DNA of 64,000 nt from contig NC_084790.1 in assembly GCF_028858725.1 (NCBI RefSeq), positions 84,214,506-84,278,505 on the forward strand, written 5' to 3'. Each line of letters opens with the position of its first letter. The first letter of the stretch is position 1. A program made the translations under genes and the position numbers. This DNA comes from Colius striatus (Eukaryota > Chordata > Aves > Coliiformes > Coliidae). Positions 53,701 to 59,999 of this stretch are shown here, in pieces. Below the pieces are notes generated by a model. That model was not told where the DNA came from. It saw nothing but the letters and a program-made list of their open reading frames with translations, and made no database searches.

Positions 53701-55487
53701 GTCTGGAAAAAAAAAACCTTAAAGCTGCAAGTCAAGTGCCTGACATTTGAGTAGATACATTCAAACATAGACTTAAAAACAAACAAAAAAGGCAGTACAG
53801 GCCTTGAAAACATGAGGCAATCTATTACAGCATCTTTAAAAAGCAGTATCTAGAACTTTCCCAAACAGATTGTCAATTCTTTTCAGGCACATATTGAACA
53901 TTTAGACAAGCTCCAGGCTACCAGATTAATTTCACAGGCACTCCAGTTTACAAATAAGATTAATGAGAACATCAAAGGACATCTTCAGGTAAGTATCTTT
54001 TTAAACTATGGATACCTTGGGTTTTTTTTTTTTTGAGTGATGAAAGGGCAATTCTATAATTGACCTGAAATCCAGGTTCCTTTTCCCTCCATACTTTGAG
54101 TTACTTTTGGCAAGCAACTGTGGTGTATATATAATTTCAAAGTATTTATGTAGCCAATTCCCAGACAAAGTATTTTAATACTTATGCATATCTAGATTTT
54201 GTGTGAAAATGTGTAAACACAAGTTAAAAACTCTCAACAGTTAACATTAAAGGAAAAAAAAAAATAAGTGAACCCTTCTTAAATCCAAGACTGAGATAGA
54301 GCACTGCTGTCCTCAAATAAAGAAATCTGGTTCTTTCCATGAGACTTTTATAACTGAGCTCCTCAGCTACACTACAGCCACATCAACCCAAGCAGTGTTA
54401 GTTCTGGAAGAAGCCTTCACATAGGAAATTCTCTGGCGACTGCAGGATATTTCCTACTGTTGATCAGGCTACAGTCAGTTCAGCCATCAGATCTTGCTCT
54501 ACACCAAAGTCTAACTCACACTGGTTAATTTAACTGTTGTTCTGCTGTAGGAAGGCCTAGGGTTGGGGAGGGGGGATAAGGGTGTTCAGTGGGTACACAG
54601 CATTCCCTCGGCAGCACTTCTGCAGGTGTGGAGGCTGCAGAAGGGCAACGTTCCCCCTCCAAACAAAGATACTCACAGATTGTTTAAGAAATGAAAGATA
54701 AAACAGAAAGGATGTGGCCAGCTCTTTGTGTACACACCTTAAAGTATGAAATGCCACCCACACACACACGGAAAAGAAAACCTCTTACAGAAAGTCCCGA
54801 AGTGCAACATAGAAGACATCCAACTGCAGAAAAAAACAGGTCTGAAAAGAAACGGTGGATTTCACGTTTCACGGGGACAGTTTTCCCGGACAGAAAGCGG
54901 TTAAGGGGTTCTCAAAAACGCGGTCGTTGTTCATCACTCTCCCTCCCGCCGGCGGCGCTGGGCCCTCCCCGGGCGCGGGGCCCCGCCAGGCGCCATGCGA
55001 GCCTCCAGCACCGAGCCGGGCCCGGATCAGCCGCACTCACGCAACAGCCCGAGCAGCTCTTAAAATGCCGAGGGGGAAGGGGAAAAAGGTGATGAGGGGA
55101 ACCCCACCGACAGCACAGCCCCCACGGCGGAGATGGCCAAGCAGGCTCGCCGGGCTGCCCCCCGCCCCGGGGAAGTGACAGGGAGGGTTTTCCTCGGGCA
55201 GCGCCAACGGCGCAGCCGGCTCCCGCCGCCCCTCGCCCGTGTCTCCGCTCGGCCCCGCTTCATCCCCCGGGGAAGGTGCGGGCGGCCGATGGGCCTCGGT
55301 GGTTTCCGGACGGCCGCCTCGGCGAGAGGTGGTGGCGGCTTCCCGCTCCCTCCCCCGGGCATGCACCGAGGGATGCGGCGGGGCTCCTCGTGAGGAAAGG
55401 CGAGACATGTCTCACCGCCGGAACAGCCGAGCGACATTTTGGCCCTTATCTCCCCCTCCTCACCCGCAGCTCCTCGAAATCCGCCAT
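26522..55487 (-). CDS. PIAS2: PIAS2 (PIASx), SUMO E3 ligase, complete 14-exon coding region
   Basis: Nuclear SP-RING-type SUMO E3 ligase and transcriptional co-regulator. Coding exons on the minus strand: 55487-55464, 46538-46064, 42481-42397, 41795-41745, 41623-41533, 39104-38970, 36674-36569, 35980-35907, 35188-35028, 34485-34352, 33945-33774, 31740-31601, 29801-29764, 26704-26522. Every junction has AG/GT and compatible phase. The lengths sum to 1869 nt, giving 622 residues, against 621 that I recall for human PIAS2. Domains in order: SAP (about 11-45, with LQVLL at 19-23), PINIT region (about 135-300, here with PLNIT), SP-RING (zinc ligands C362, H364, C385, C388), the SUMO-interacting motif VDVIDLT at 467-473 followed by an acidic SSSDEEED run, and a Ser/Thr-rich tail ending PDIISLD. 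The start is fixed by an in-frame TAG 6 nt upstream and a strong A-3/G+4 context. The paralogue PIAS1 fits less well: the SAP region and the CIFMSET stretch read as PIAS2. Confidence 0.96.
26995..27582 (+). mobile_element. CR1, forward, PIAS2 intron 13
   Basis: Diverged copy ending 'CCCCACCATTCAGGGATTCT'. Opposite in orientation to PIAS2. Confidence 0.87.
28050..29452 (+). mobile_element. Longest CR1 in the window, with reverse-transcriptase palm remnant
   Basis: About 1.4 kb, the only copy reaching the RT catalytic region: [18 protein letters not shown] (about 28331-28384) preceded by a [10 protein letters not shown] stretch. The frame breaks after GQSY and again further down, and the 5' part is absent, so it cannot move by itself. 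Ends 'CCATTCTGTGGTTCTATGAA'. Lies in PIAS2 intron 13, antisense. Confidence 0.94.
29764..29801 (-). CDS. PIAS2: PIAS2 exon 13: 38-nt exon
   Basis: Encodes [13 protein letters not shown] across the split first codon, between CTTTCTAG and GTATGT. It was found by matching the gap left between exons 12 and 14. Skipping it would shift the frame into the last exon and change the C-terminus, which fits the known C-terminal isoforms of PIASx. Confidence 0.93.
29802..31600 (-). other. PIAS2 intron 12, unique-looking
   Basis: About 1.8 kb, without a recognised repeat. ORFs at 30.65-31.07 kb have no support. Confidence 0.7.
31601..31740 (-). CDS. PIAS2: PIAS2 exon 12: Ser/Pro-rich tail
   Basis: 140 nt encoding [20 protein letters not shown] and then AVPPSLTDY...SSDLP. 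CAG acceptor, GTAGGT donor. Confidence 0.93.
33774..33945 (-). CDS. PIAS2: PIAS2 exon 11: SUMO-interacting motif
   Basis: 172 nt encoding the nuclear-localisation-like [20 protein letters not shown] region and [17 protein letters not shown] (467-473) is the SUMO-interacting motif, with the phosphorylatable acidic patch directly after it. The phase demands an unusual GTTTGT donor. Confidence 0.92.
34352..34485 (-). CDS. PIAS2: PIAS2 exon 10: end of SP-RING
   Basis: 134 nt from [20 protein letters not shown] to CTKIE. It follows a long TTTCTTTCAG acceptor and ends at a weak GTACAT donor. Confidence 0.94.
35028..35188 (-). CDS. PIAS2: PIAS2 exon 9: SP-RING catalytic zinc domain
   Basis: 161 nt carrying the Ubc9-docking SP-RING core: [12 protein letters not shown], then [13 protein letters not shown]. 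By numbering of the rebuilt protein, C362, H364, C385 and C388 are the zinc ligands and all are present, so the ligase fold should be intact. CTGCAG acceptor, GTAAGAG donor, exits after two bases of a Gly codon. Confidence 0.97.
35907..35980 (-). CDS. PIAS2: PIAS2 exon 8: linker into SP-RING
   Basis: 74 nt encoding [20 protein letters not shown] and then SLMCP. It appears identical to the mammalian segment. Acceptor TCAATAG, donor GTAAGT. Confidence 0.95.
36569..36674 (-). CDS. PIAS2: PIAS2 exon 7: end of PINIT region
   Basis: 106 nt encoding [20 protein letters not shown] and then [15 protein letters not shown] plus one base. TTGTAG acceptor and GTAAGT donor. The single conservative change seen is Ile for Met in NYSIS. 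Confidence 0.95.
37020..37587 (+). mobile_element. CR1 (second subfamily), forward, PIAS2 intron 6
   Basis: 'GATCCAGGGCAGTGATTGTC' to 'CAATTCTGTGATTCTAAAAT'. Confidence 0.88.
38970..39104 (-). CDS. PIAS2: PIAS2 exon 6: PINIT motif exon
   Basis: 135 nt, phase 0 on both sides, 45 residues from GYAPPPKNG to EIGK. It contains [13 protein letters not shown], the family PINIT-type motif. One difference from the human sequence as I recall it is Cys for Ser in [11 protein letters not shown]. Confidence 0.94.
39325..39757 (+). mobile_element. CR1 (second subfamily), forward, PIAS2 intron 5
   Basis: 'CTGGAGAAGGATGTGGAGCA' to 'CAACAATTCTGTGATTAAG'. It sits about 220 bp upstream of exon 6. Confidence 0.87.
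40823..40962. repeat. 20-bp minisatellite, 7 identical copies
   Basis: Unit GAGCCTCCAGAACTATTTCA repeated seven times without a mismatch, in PIAS2 intron 5. The plus-strand ORF across it ([20 protein letters not shown] repeated) is a by-product, because 20 bp repeats in all three frames. Confidence 0.97.
41533..41623 (-). CDS. PIAS2: PIAS2 exon 5: PINIT domain
   Basis: 91 nt encoding [20 protein letters not shown] and then [10 protein letters not shown]. This stretch is nearly invariant in PIAS2. GTAAG donor, phase 0 exit. Confidence 0.94.
41745..41795 (-). CDS. PIAS2: PIAS2 exon 4: 51-nt PINIT exon
   Basis: A small exon encoding [18 protein letters not shown] across its split codons. It starts after ATGACAG and ends at AAG|GTAGCT. 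Too short for simple ORF finding, but needed to keep phase between exons 3 and 5. It is a multiple of three, so skipping it would keep the frame. Confidence 0.92.
42397..42481 (-). CDS. PIAS2: PIAS2 exon 3: start of PINIT region
   Basis: 85 nt encoding [20 protein letters not shown] and then QVREICIS, with phase 1 entry and phase 2 exit. CTAG acceptor and GTAAGA donor. Confidence 0.93.
43057..43555 (-). mobile_element. CR1, reverse, PIAS2 intron 2
   Basis: 'AATCATAGAATAGTAGGGTT' tail, RT C-terminal remnants, truncated at 'GAGGAGCCCAGAA'. Same orientation as PIAS2. Confidence 0.92.
45545..45745 (+). mobile_element. Old CR1 relic, forward
   Basis: 'AATAGGAAGCATTTCTTTAC...GAGAGGTGGTTGATATCCCAAGCCTG' resembles older CR1 subfamilies. 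Without the usual tail. Confidence 0.6.
46064..46538 (-). CDS. PIAS2: PIAS2 exon 2: SAP domain (residues 9-166)
   Basis: A 475-nt exon preceded by a TTTCTTTTCTAG acceptor and ending at a GTAAGT donor. It carries the whole SAP DNA/chromatin-binding helix pair ([25 protein letters not shown]) and the Ser/Pro linker. It ends at IKPTSL with one base of the next Val codon. Linker residues differ from human at scattered positions, as expected for an orthologue. Confidence 0.96.
47958..48640 (-). mobile_element. CR1 (second subfamily), reverse, PIAS2 intron 1
   Basis: 'GAATCACAGACTCATTAAGG' tail to about 'CAGAGCCTGGGTACTACAAC'. One of the longer copies of this subfamily here. Confidence 0.88.
48641..52201 (-). 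other. PIAS2 intron 1, repeat-poor part
   Basis: 3.5 kb of AT-rich sequence in which I find no CR1, LTR or exon. Only short A and T runs stand out. Confidence 0.6.
52202..52933. mobile_element. Solo LTR with perfect 5-bp target duplication
   Basis: 732 bp, TGTCATGGTTTGGCCC...AAACCGTGGCA, with inverted-repeat ends. AGGTA flanks it on both sides (52197-52201 and 52934-52938). A 5-bp duplication fits an ERVL-type integrase. No internal retroviral genes, so it is a solo LTR. Internal degenerate repeats ('CCCCACAGTTGCAGCTTCTG', 'CCTCACAGTTACAGCTTCTG'). Its polarity is uncertain. The ORFs in it are not retroviral genes. Confidence 0.85.
53869..53987 (+). CDS. Orphan exon-like segment inside PIAS2 intron 1
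   Basis: Plus-strand segment bounded by CCAAACAG (or TCTTTTCAG at 53886) and CAG|GTAAGT. It is open across all 119 nt: [20 protein letters not shown], then [20 protein letters not shown]. The leucine/isoleucine spacing looks like an amphipathic helix or coiled coil. The minus strand is interrupted in the frame I read, so it is not a missed PIAS2 exon. No partner exon in phase was found nearby and I do not recognise the peptide. Confidence 0.3.
55464..55487 (-). CDS. PIAS2: PIAS2 coding exon 1 (residues 1-8)
   Basis: Encodes MADFEELR, identical to the mammalian PIAS2 N-terminus, then a GTGAGG donor. It lies in the CpG island. Intron 1, about 8.9 kb, is the longest in the gene and carries a CR1, a solo LTR and an orphan plus-strand open segment. 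Confidence 0.95.
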
Positions 55488-55490
55488 TTT

Positions 55491-55544
55491 CTACCCGCTG
55501 CTGCTGCTGCTGCCGCCGCCGTCGCCGGGCCCCGCCGCCACCAT
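55491..55544 (-). other. Upstream ORF in the PIAS2 5' leader
   Basis: An ATG with A at -3 and G at +4 opens a 17-residue frame (MVAAGPGDGGG, Ser5, Gly). It is in frame with PIAS2 and stops at a TAG only 3 nt (AAA) before the PIAS2 ATG. The Gly and Ser runs come from GGC and AGC triplet tracts. Its effect would depend on the transcription start lying above 55544, which I cannot see. Confidence 0.6.
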
Positions 55545-56629
55545 CGTGCACCCTGCGCGCGCCCCGGCACGTGACGGGGGCGGGCGGCGGGAGTGAGCGG
55601 CGCCCGCCCGCAAGGCCCTGCCTGAGGGGAGCCGGCCGGGGGCACCGTCCGCCTTCCCCGCACGCTCATACACACACAGACACACACTCCCACACCCGCG
55701 GGGTCCCCAACAGGCCCAGCGCCCCGGGCCCGCAGGGGTTCCGGCGGGAAAGGCGGGCGCTGCCGCGATGTTACAGTGTCCCCCCCGCCCCCAAGAGCCG
55801 CCCTCAGAGCTACCCCCCCAAGGGACAATCTCCGTGCTTAAACAAAATTACTACATTCGAGGCAGAGAAAAAAGTAATAGCAACAAATAGTCTAGCGATT
55901 GAACTGCATTATATGCAAAGGTTCGGCTTGGGGTGTGATGTTACAGCTTTTAGCCGTCTAATCAAGCACATTCTCGTAATTCGTGCAACAATGACGATGA
56001 TGTGACACGTTTCACTAACGAAAATTAAGCAAAAACGTCACCGGCAGTAAGCTTCAAAACTGAATAATGGGTTTCCTGCTGAAAGGGAAATGTTGAGACA
56101 TTTACAGAAAAATAAACATCGAGGTGCAACTGAGAATATTATTTCCAAAAGCAGCCAGAGATCATTATCTAGTCACAATAATTACCTAGTCACAATATTC
56201 AGTTTCATTGGCAACTGCGCTGTTAAACCAAACAACCCATCGCAATTAAAAAAAAGGCAGTGAAGACTGAGCCAATAGGCAAGCTGCCAAACCAGCCCAA
56301 AAGAGAAGAGAGACATTGGGAAAATAAAAGGTCCAAAAACCTAAATTTATTTACCCATATTAACCAAAAAGCAGTAGGTTTTGCATGAGTGGTGGATTAA
56401 GAGGGGTAGCTGCAACCATGAGACTTCCCAGTACACTTTAAAGTACAACATAACAGGAGCTTCTTCGTGGGCCAAGAGATTAGCCATGTTGGCAGCAGGC
56501 TCTGCCAGGATTGAGGCAGATAATTCTGGGACCAAATAGCTGGTATTTTATAGCCAATATTGAAGCCGACTGAAGACTTTGGCTGTGATCACTTGATATC
56601 CCTACAAGATCTGAACAAAGATGAATTAA

Positions 56630-57235
56630 ATTTACCAGGACTCGGTGTTAGGTCCTACACCTGGGTCACGACAAACTCGGGCAATGCTACAGTGTGCCCA
56701 GCTGGCCACAGGCATCCTGGCCTGTATCAGAAATAGCGTGGCCAGCAGGCCCAGGGCAGTGATTGTCCCCAGTGCTGGGCCCTGGTGAGGCTGCAGCTCG
56801 AGGGTGCACTGCACTGTGTTCAGTGTTGGGCCCCTCACTCACTGCCACAGGGACGCTGAGGGGCTGCAGCGTGGCCAGAGCTGGGCACAGAGCTAGGGAA
56901 GGGGCTGACACACAAGGATGGTGAGGAGGGGTGAGGGCCCTGGAGGTATTCAGCTTGGAAAAGAGGAGGCTGGAAGCAGGCTTTGCACCTTCAGCAGCTC
57001 CCTGACAGGAGGTTGTGGCCAGGGGGAGTTGATCTCTGCTCCCAAGCTACAGAGCAACAAGAAACAGCACCGTGGCAGGTTTAGATTGGAGACAGGAAAC
57101 AATTTCTTCCCCAAAGGGTTGTCCAGCCCTGTCCCAGGCGGCCCAGAGCGGTGGTGGAGTCCCCATTCTAGGAGAATGGTTGGACTCAATGAGCTTAAAG
57201 GGCTTTTCCAACAGGAGTGATTCTATTAATTCAAT
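56630..57235 (+). mobile_element. CR1 (second subfamily), forward
   Basis: 'CAGCTGGCCACAGGCATCCT' to 'AGGAGTGATTCTATTAATTC'. Lies just beyond the possible poly(A) site of the minus-strand basic-protein candidate. Confidence 0.86.
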
Positions 57236-57269
57236 AATTTACATTCTTAGTGGTAATTTTGCAATAGTT

Positions 57270-58352
57270 TTTTGAGGCAGGCTTTCCTTTTTATTTACTC
57301 TCTGCTAGTCCAAGATAAACTCTTAGTTCAGCTTAAGTTTTTAACCCTAACCAGAGCTAGCTGGTTCTGTGCTTGGTCTTGTAAAAGCCATTTCCTTCAA
57401 CGTTTAAATGTAAGGACTTCATTAACTTCAACTCTGTTTTGTTAGTCAAGCTCAGGAATTCAAAGCCCAGTAAAGCATGCTATCTGCCACATTACTGCAC
57501 AGGTTCAACCTCGAAGTCCAGCAAATGTTTCTTTTTTTCCCTGTAGTACAATACCAGGCTAAAGGGGGAAGATGCAGGTTACGATTTCTCAGATTATTAA
57601 AGCAGACACAAGCACAGGCCACACCAAAGCAGCCTCTCTTTCTTCTTTCAGCACACCCTCACATATTTCTTACTTAATATACACCAGGAAAGACATCAGT
57701 GTTCTATCTCACATCAGAGCTGGGCATTTCTTTTTCTTATGCACTCTCACACCACGTCTTTCAACCTTCCCATTCATCTCAGTCCAAATACCTGCTGGGA
57801 TAAGAGCAAACAGATTAGAGGCTTTTTTCTCCCAGCTTTTCCTTACAGCCTTTCTCCTGCTTATTGTTGGGGCCATAACCTTAACCTTATATAAATAAGC
57901 ACTCCATACTGATAGTACTAGTCAAGGTTTCTGTAGGTCCTCACTAACTATAATTAGTCTCCCCTTCTGCTCTAGCTCTTCAAATTCCTACTCTTCACGC
58001 ACAGGTCAGCTCCAGGCTTACACTCACCAGGTACCAGGCTATCTTTCAACTTACAAAAGCTTCAACTTTTCCAACGTTTCTCTTTTCACCAAACATTTAA
58101 GAAACCTACCTCAGTTGTCAGACATTCTGTTTTCTGAAACTTTTGCTTCAACTTCCAGCTCTGCTTCCAACACCTCTTCCTTCTTCTCTTCTTTCTCCTA
58201 TGACCACCCTCTGCCACAGTTGCCAAAGCATTCCCCACACTCTGCTCTTGAGCCTTTTCTGGTTTTACATTAGAAGTTTGAAAACGTGGCCTAGCACTAG
58301 CCATCAGAGGAGCCGCTAACCTACTCCTCTACAAAGCAGCCACTTCAAACTT
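57270..58352 (-). CDS. Candidate small basic-protein gene, unrecognised
   Basis: Minus strand. Reading order: GC box (about 58421-58400), TATAAA (58386-58381), ATG at 58304, a 65-codon open exon to 58110 and a GTAGGT donor. A good acceptor follows at about 57794-57791 (CTAAT branch-like site, GCTCTTATCCCAGCAG) with VFGLR then TGA in phase, and AATAAA at about 57290. The protein would be about 70 residues: MASARPRFQTSNVKPEKAQE, then a GGHRRKKRRRKRCWKQSWKL core, then KQKFQKTECLTTE. The Lys/Arg cluster suggests a nucleic-acid-binding, nucleolar-targeted or sperm-type basic protein, but I recognise no family. It lies between the divergent PIAS2 and KATNAL2 starts, outside the CR1 and LTR copies. 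Confidence 0.35.
58110..58304 (-). CDS. Exon 1 of the candidate basic-protein gene
   Basis: ATG followed by 65 open codons ending ECLTTE|GTAGGT at phase 0. Without splicing the frame adds only VGFLNVW before a stop. Run of basic residues at about 35-56 with two Trp. Start context is weak (C at -3, G at +4). A real coding exon is plausible because promoter elements lie at the correct spacing upstream. Confidence 0.35.
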
Positions 58353-58380
58353 CCAACAGTAAATCAGCTGCTCAGGTTTT

Positions 58381-58421
58381 TTTATAATTTCACATATCTC
58401 CCCGCCCCCTGCCCCTCCCCC
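58381..58421 (-). promoter_or_regulatory. TATA box plus GC boxes upstream of the basic-protein ORF
   Basis: On the minus strand GGGGCAGGGGGCGGG lies about 15-35 nt upstream of ATTATAAAAAAAACC. The ATG is about 77 nt below the TATA box, leaving a leader of roughly 50 nt if transcription begins about 30 nt downstream. The pairing and spacing are canonical, but each element alone is common. Confidence 0.4.
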
Positions 58422-58524
58422 AGGCTCTAATTAGGGCAAGAAGGGAGCCTATAGGTGCTAAGCATCCTGCCCACTACATTGAGTTAAGCTTTTGGGCAGG
58501 GGAATAAAACACATATGGGCTTCC

Positions 58525-58674
58525 CTCTGTGGCCAGCAGGCCCAAGGCAGCGATTGTCCCCCTGTGCTGGGCGCTGCTGAGGCTGTAGCTCGAGGGCTGT
58601 GTTCAGTGTTGGGCCCCTCAATGCCAGAGGGACACTGAGGGGCTGGAGCATGGCCAGAGCTGGGGAAGGGGCTG
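58525..58674 (+). mobile_element. CR1 left part, interrupted by an LTR
   Basis: 'GTGGCCAGCAGGCCCAAGGC' to 'CTGGGGAAGGGGCTG'. The same CR1 resumes at 59581. Confidence 0.87.
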
Positions 58675-59580
58675 TGTCATTGGCTTGCGAGGAGCCCCGT
58701 TGTCTTAGTACCACGGTCCAGTAAAGAGTTGTCAGGTTTCCCCTGGCTCTGAGGTTTGGACCCACCTCTGGCCTAGATGGGCCAATTTGGTGCCTGTGCC
58801 AGCACTATTCAGGGACAGGAATTTTAAGTGTGTGGGATGGAAGCGACCATGCGGACCCCACAGTCTAAGGAGGAAGGAAGGAGGAGCACTGGACCAGAGA
58901 CCCCTCTGCAGCTTGTAAAGAGAACGCAGCTGTGCCCCTGCAACCTATGGAGGGCAATGGCAGGACTGAGAGCCACCAGCAGCTCCGTGTGAGTGCACCC
59001 TGACAGTGTGAGGAGACGGCCATGGCACAGGCTATGCTGGAGAGCCTGCACGCCACAGAGCAGCCCCACAGGAGAGGCAGGGAGGAGCTGCAGCCTTTGG
59101 GATGAATGGACATTGGAGAGGCCCGTGCAGGGCTGCTGTGTGTGTGAGGTACCCTGCAGAGGAGCAGGGAGGATCGGCGCAAAGCCCGCCTGCCTTGAGG
59201 AGAGACAAATGGCAGAAGCCATCAGGAATAGACTGACTGAAACCACCACTCCCTACCCCCCTGAGCCATTCAGCAGGGGAGAAGAAAAAGACACTGGGAT
59301 CGTGGCTCTGAGCCCAGGAAGAGAGGCAGGGGTGAGATGAAGGTGATCTTAAAGGGCTGGTTATGCTCTTCATCATCATACCACTCTGTGTTGTTTTCTG
59401 TCTGTTAGGTTTCGGGGTTTTATGGTTATATTTTGGTTGTTGGTGGATTAAGTTATTTTCTGTTTTCTTCCCCAAGTTAAGTAGCTTGGTCTGTTTTATC
59501 TGGGACCATTAAGCCCTGAAGTCTGCAGTACTTAAGACTAATAGTGGTATTTTGTCCCTGAATGGGCCTAAACCATGACA
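58675..59580. mobile_element. LTR inserted inside a CR1
   Basis: 906 bp, starts TGTCATTGGC and ends AACCATGACA. The reverse complement of its right end matches the left end of the LTR at 52202, and both share a 'GGGG(AG)TCTCTGNTCCAG' core, so they are the same family in opposite orientation. Flanks share only CTG clearly, so the target duplication has decayed or the ends are off by a few bases. Confidence 0.8.
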
Positions 59581-59984
59581 TTCTGGAGCACAGATCTGAT
59601 GAGGGGTGGCTGAGGGCCCTAGGTGTGTTCAGCCTGGAGAAGAAGAGGCTGAGGGGAGACCTTGTTCTCTGCAACTCCCTGCTTGTGACTAGGGAAAGGT
59701 TGGTCTCTGTTCCCAAGCTACAAGGGACAGGACAAGAGGAAATAGCCTCAAGTTGCACCAGGGCAGGTTTAGACTGGATATGGGGAACAATTTTTTCCCC
59801 AAGGGCTGTCCAGCCCTGTCCCAGGCTGCCCAGGGCAGTGATGCAGTCCCCATCCCTGGAGGGATCCCAAAGCCCTGTAACTCTGGGGCTGAGACATGGA
59901 TTAGTGGTGGCTGAGACAGCGCTAGGGGGAATGGTTGGACTCAAGGAGCCTAAAGGGCTTTTCCAACCTCAACCATTCTGTGAT
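59581..59984 (+). mobile_element. CR1 right part, after the LTR
   Basis: Continues with 'GGAGCACAGATCTGATGAGG' and ends 'CAACCATTCTGTGATTCTCA'. In other copies here GGGGCTG is followed directly by GGAGCAC, which is what the two halves give when rejoined. Confidence 0.87.
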
Positions 59985-59999
59985 TCTCAAGTCATCTTT

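Larger units (their letters stand above)
54930..55830 (-). promoter_or_regulatory. CpG-island promoter of PIAS2
   Basis: A sharp rise in G+C and CpG density around PIAS2 exon 1, including GC-box-like CCCGCCCC strings and a short CA/CACAG-rich patch at about 55666-55700. AT-rich flanks begin on both sides. No TATA box is apparent near exon 1. Confidence 0.8.

Noticed and set aside
54691-55092. 133-codon plus-strand ORF near the PIAS2 promoter
   Set aside because: The Lys/Arg-rich start looks protein-like, but I found no strong splice sites to fit it and its second half is CpG-island sequence. It lies on the opposite strand at the start of PIAS2 intron 1 and exon 1.
57572-57898. 108-codon plus-strand ORF with hydrophobic C-terminus
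   Set aside because: Lies antisense to the proposed terminal exon of the basic-protein candidate, has no promoter or splice support, and its membrane-like end is a T-rich tract.
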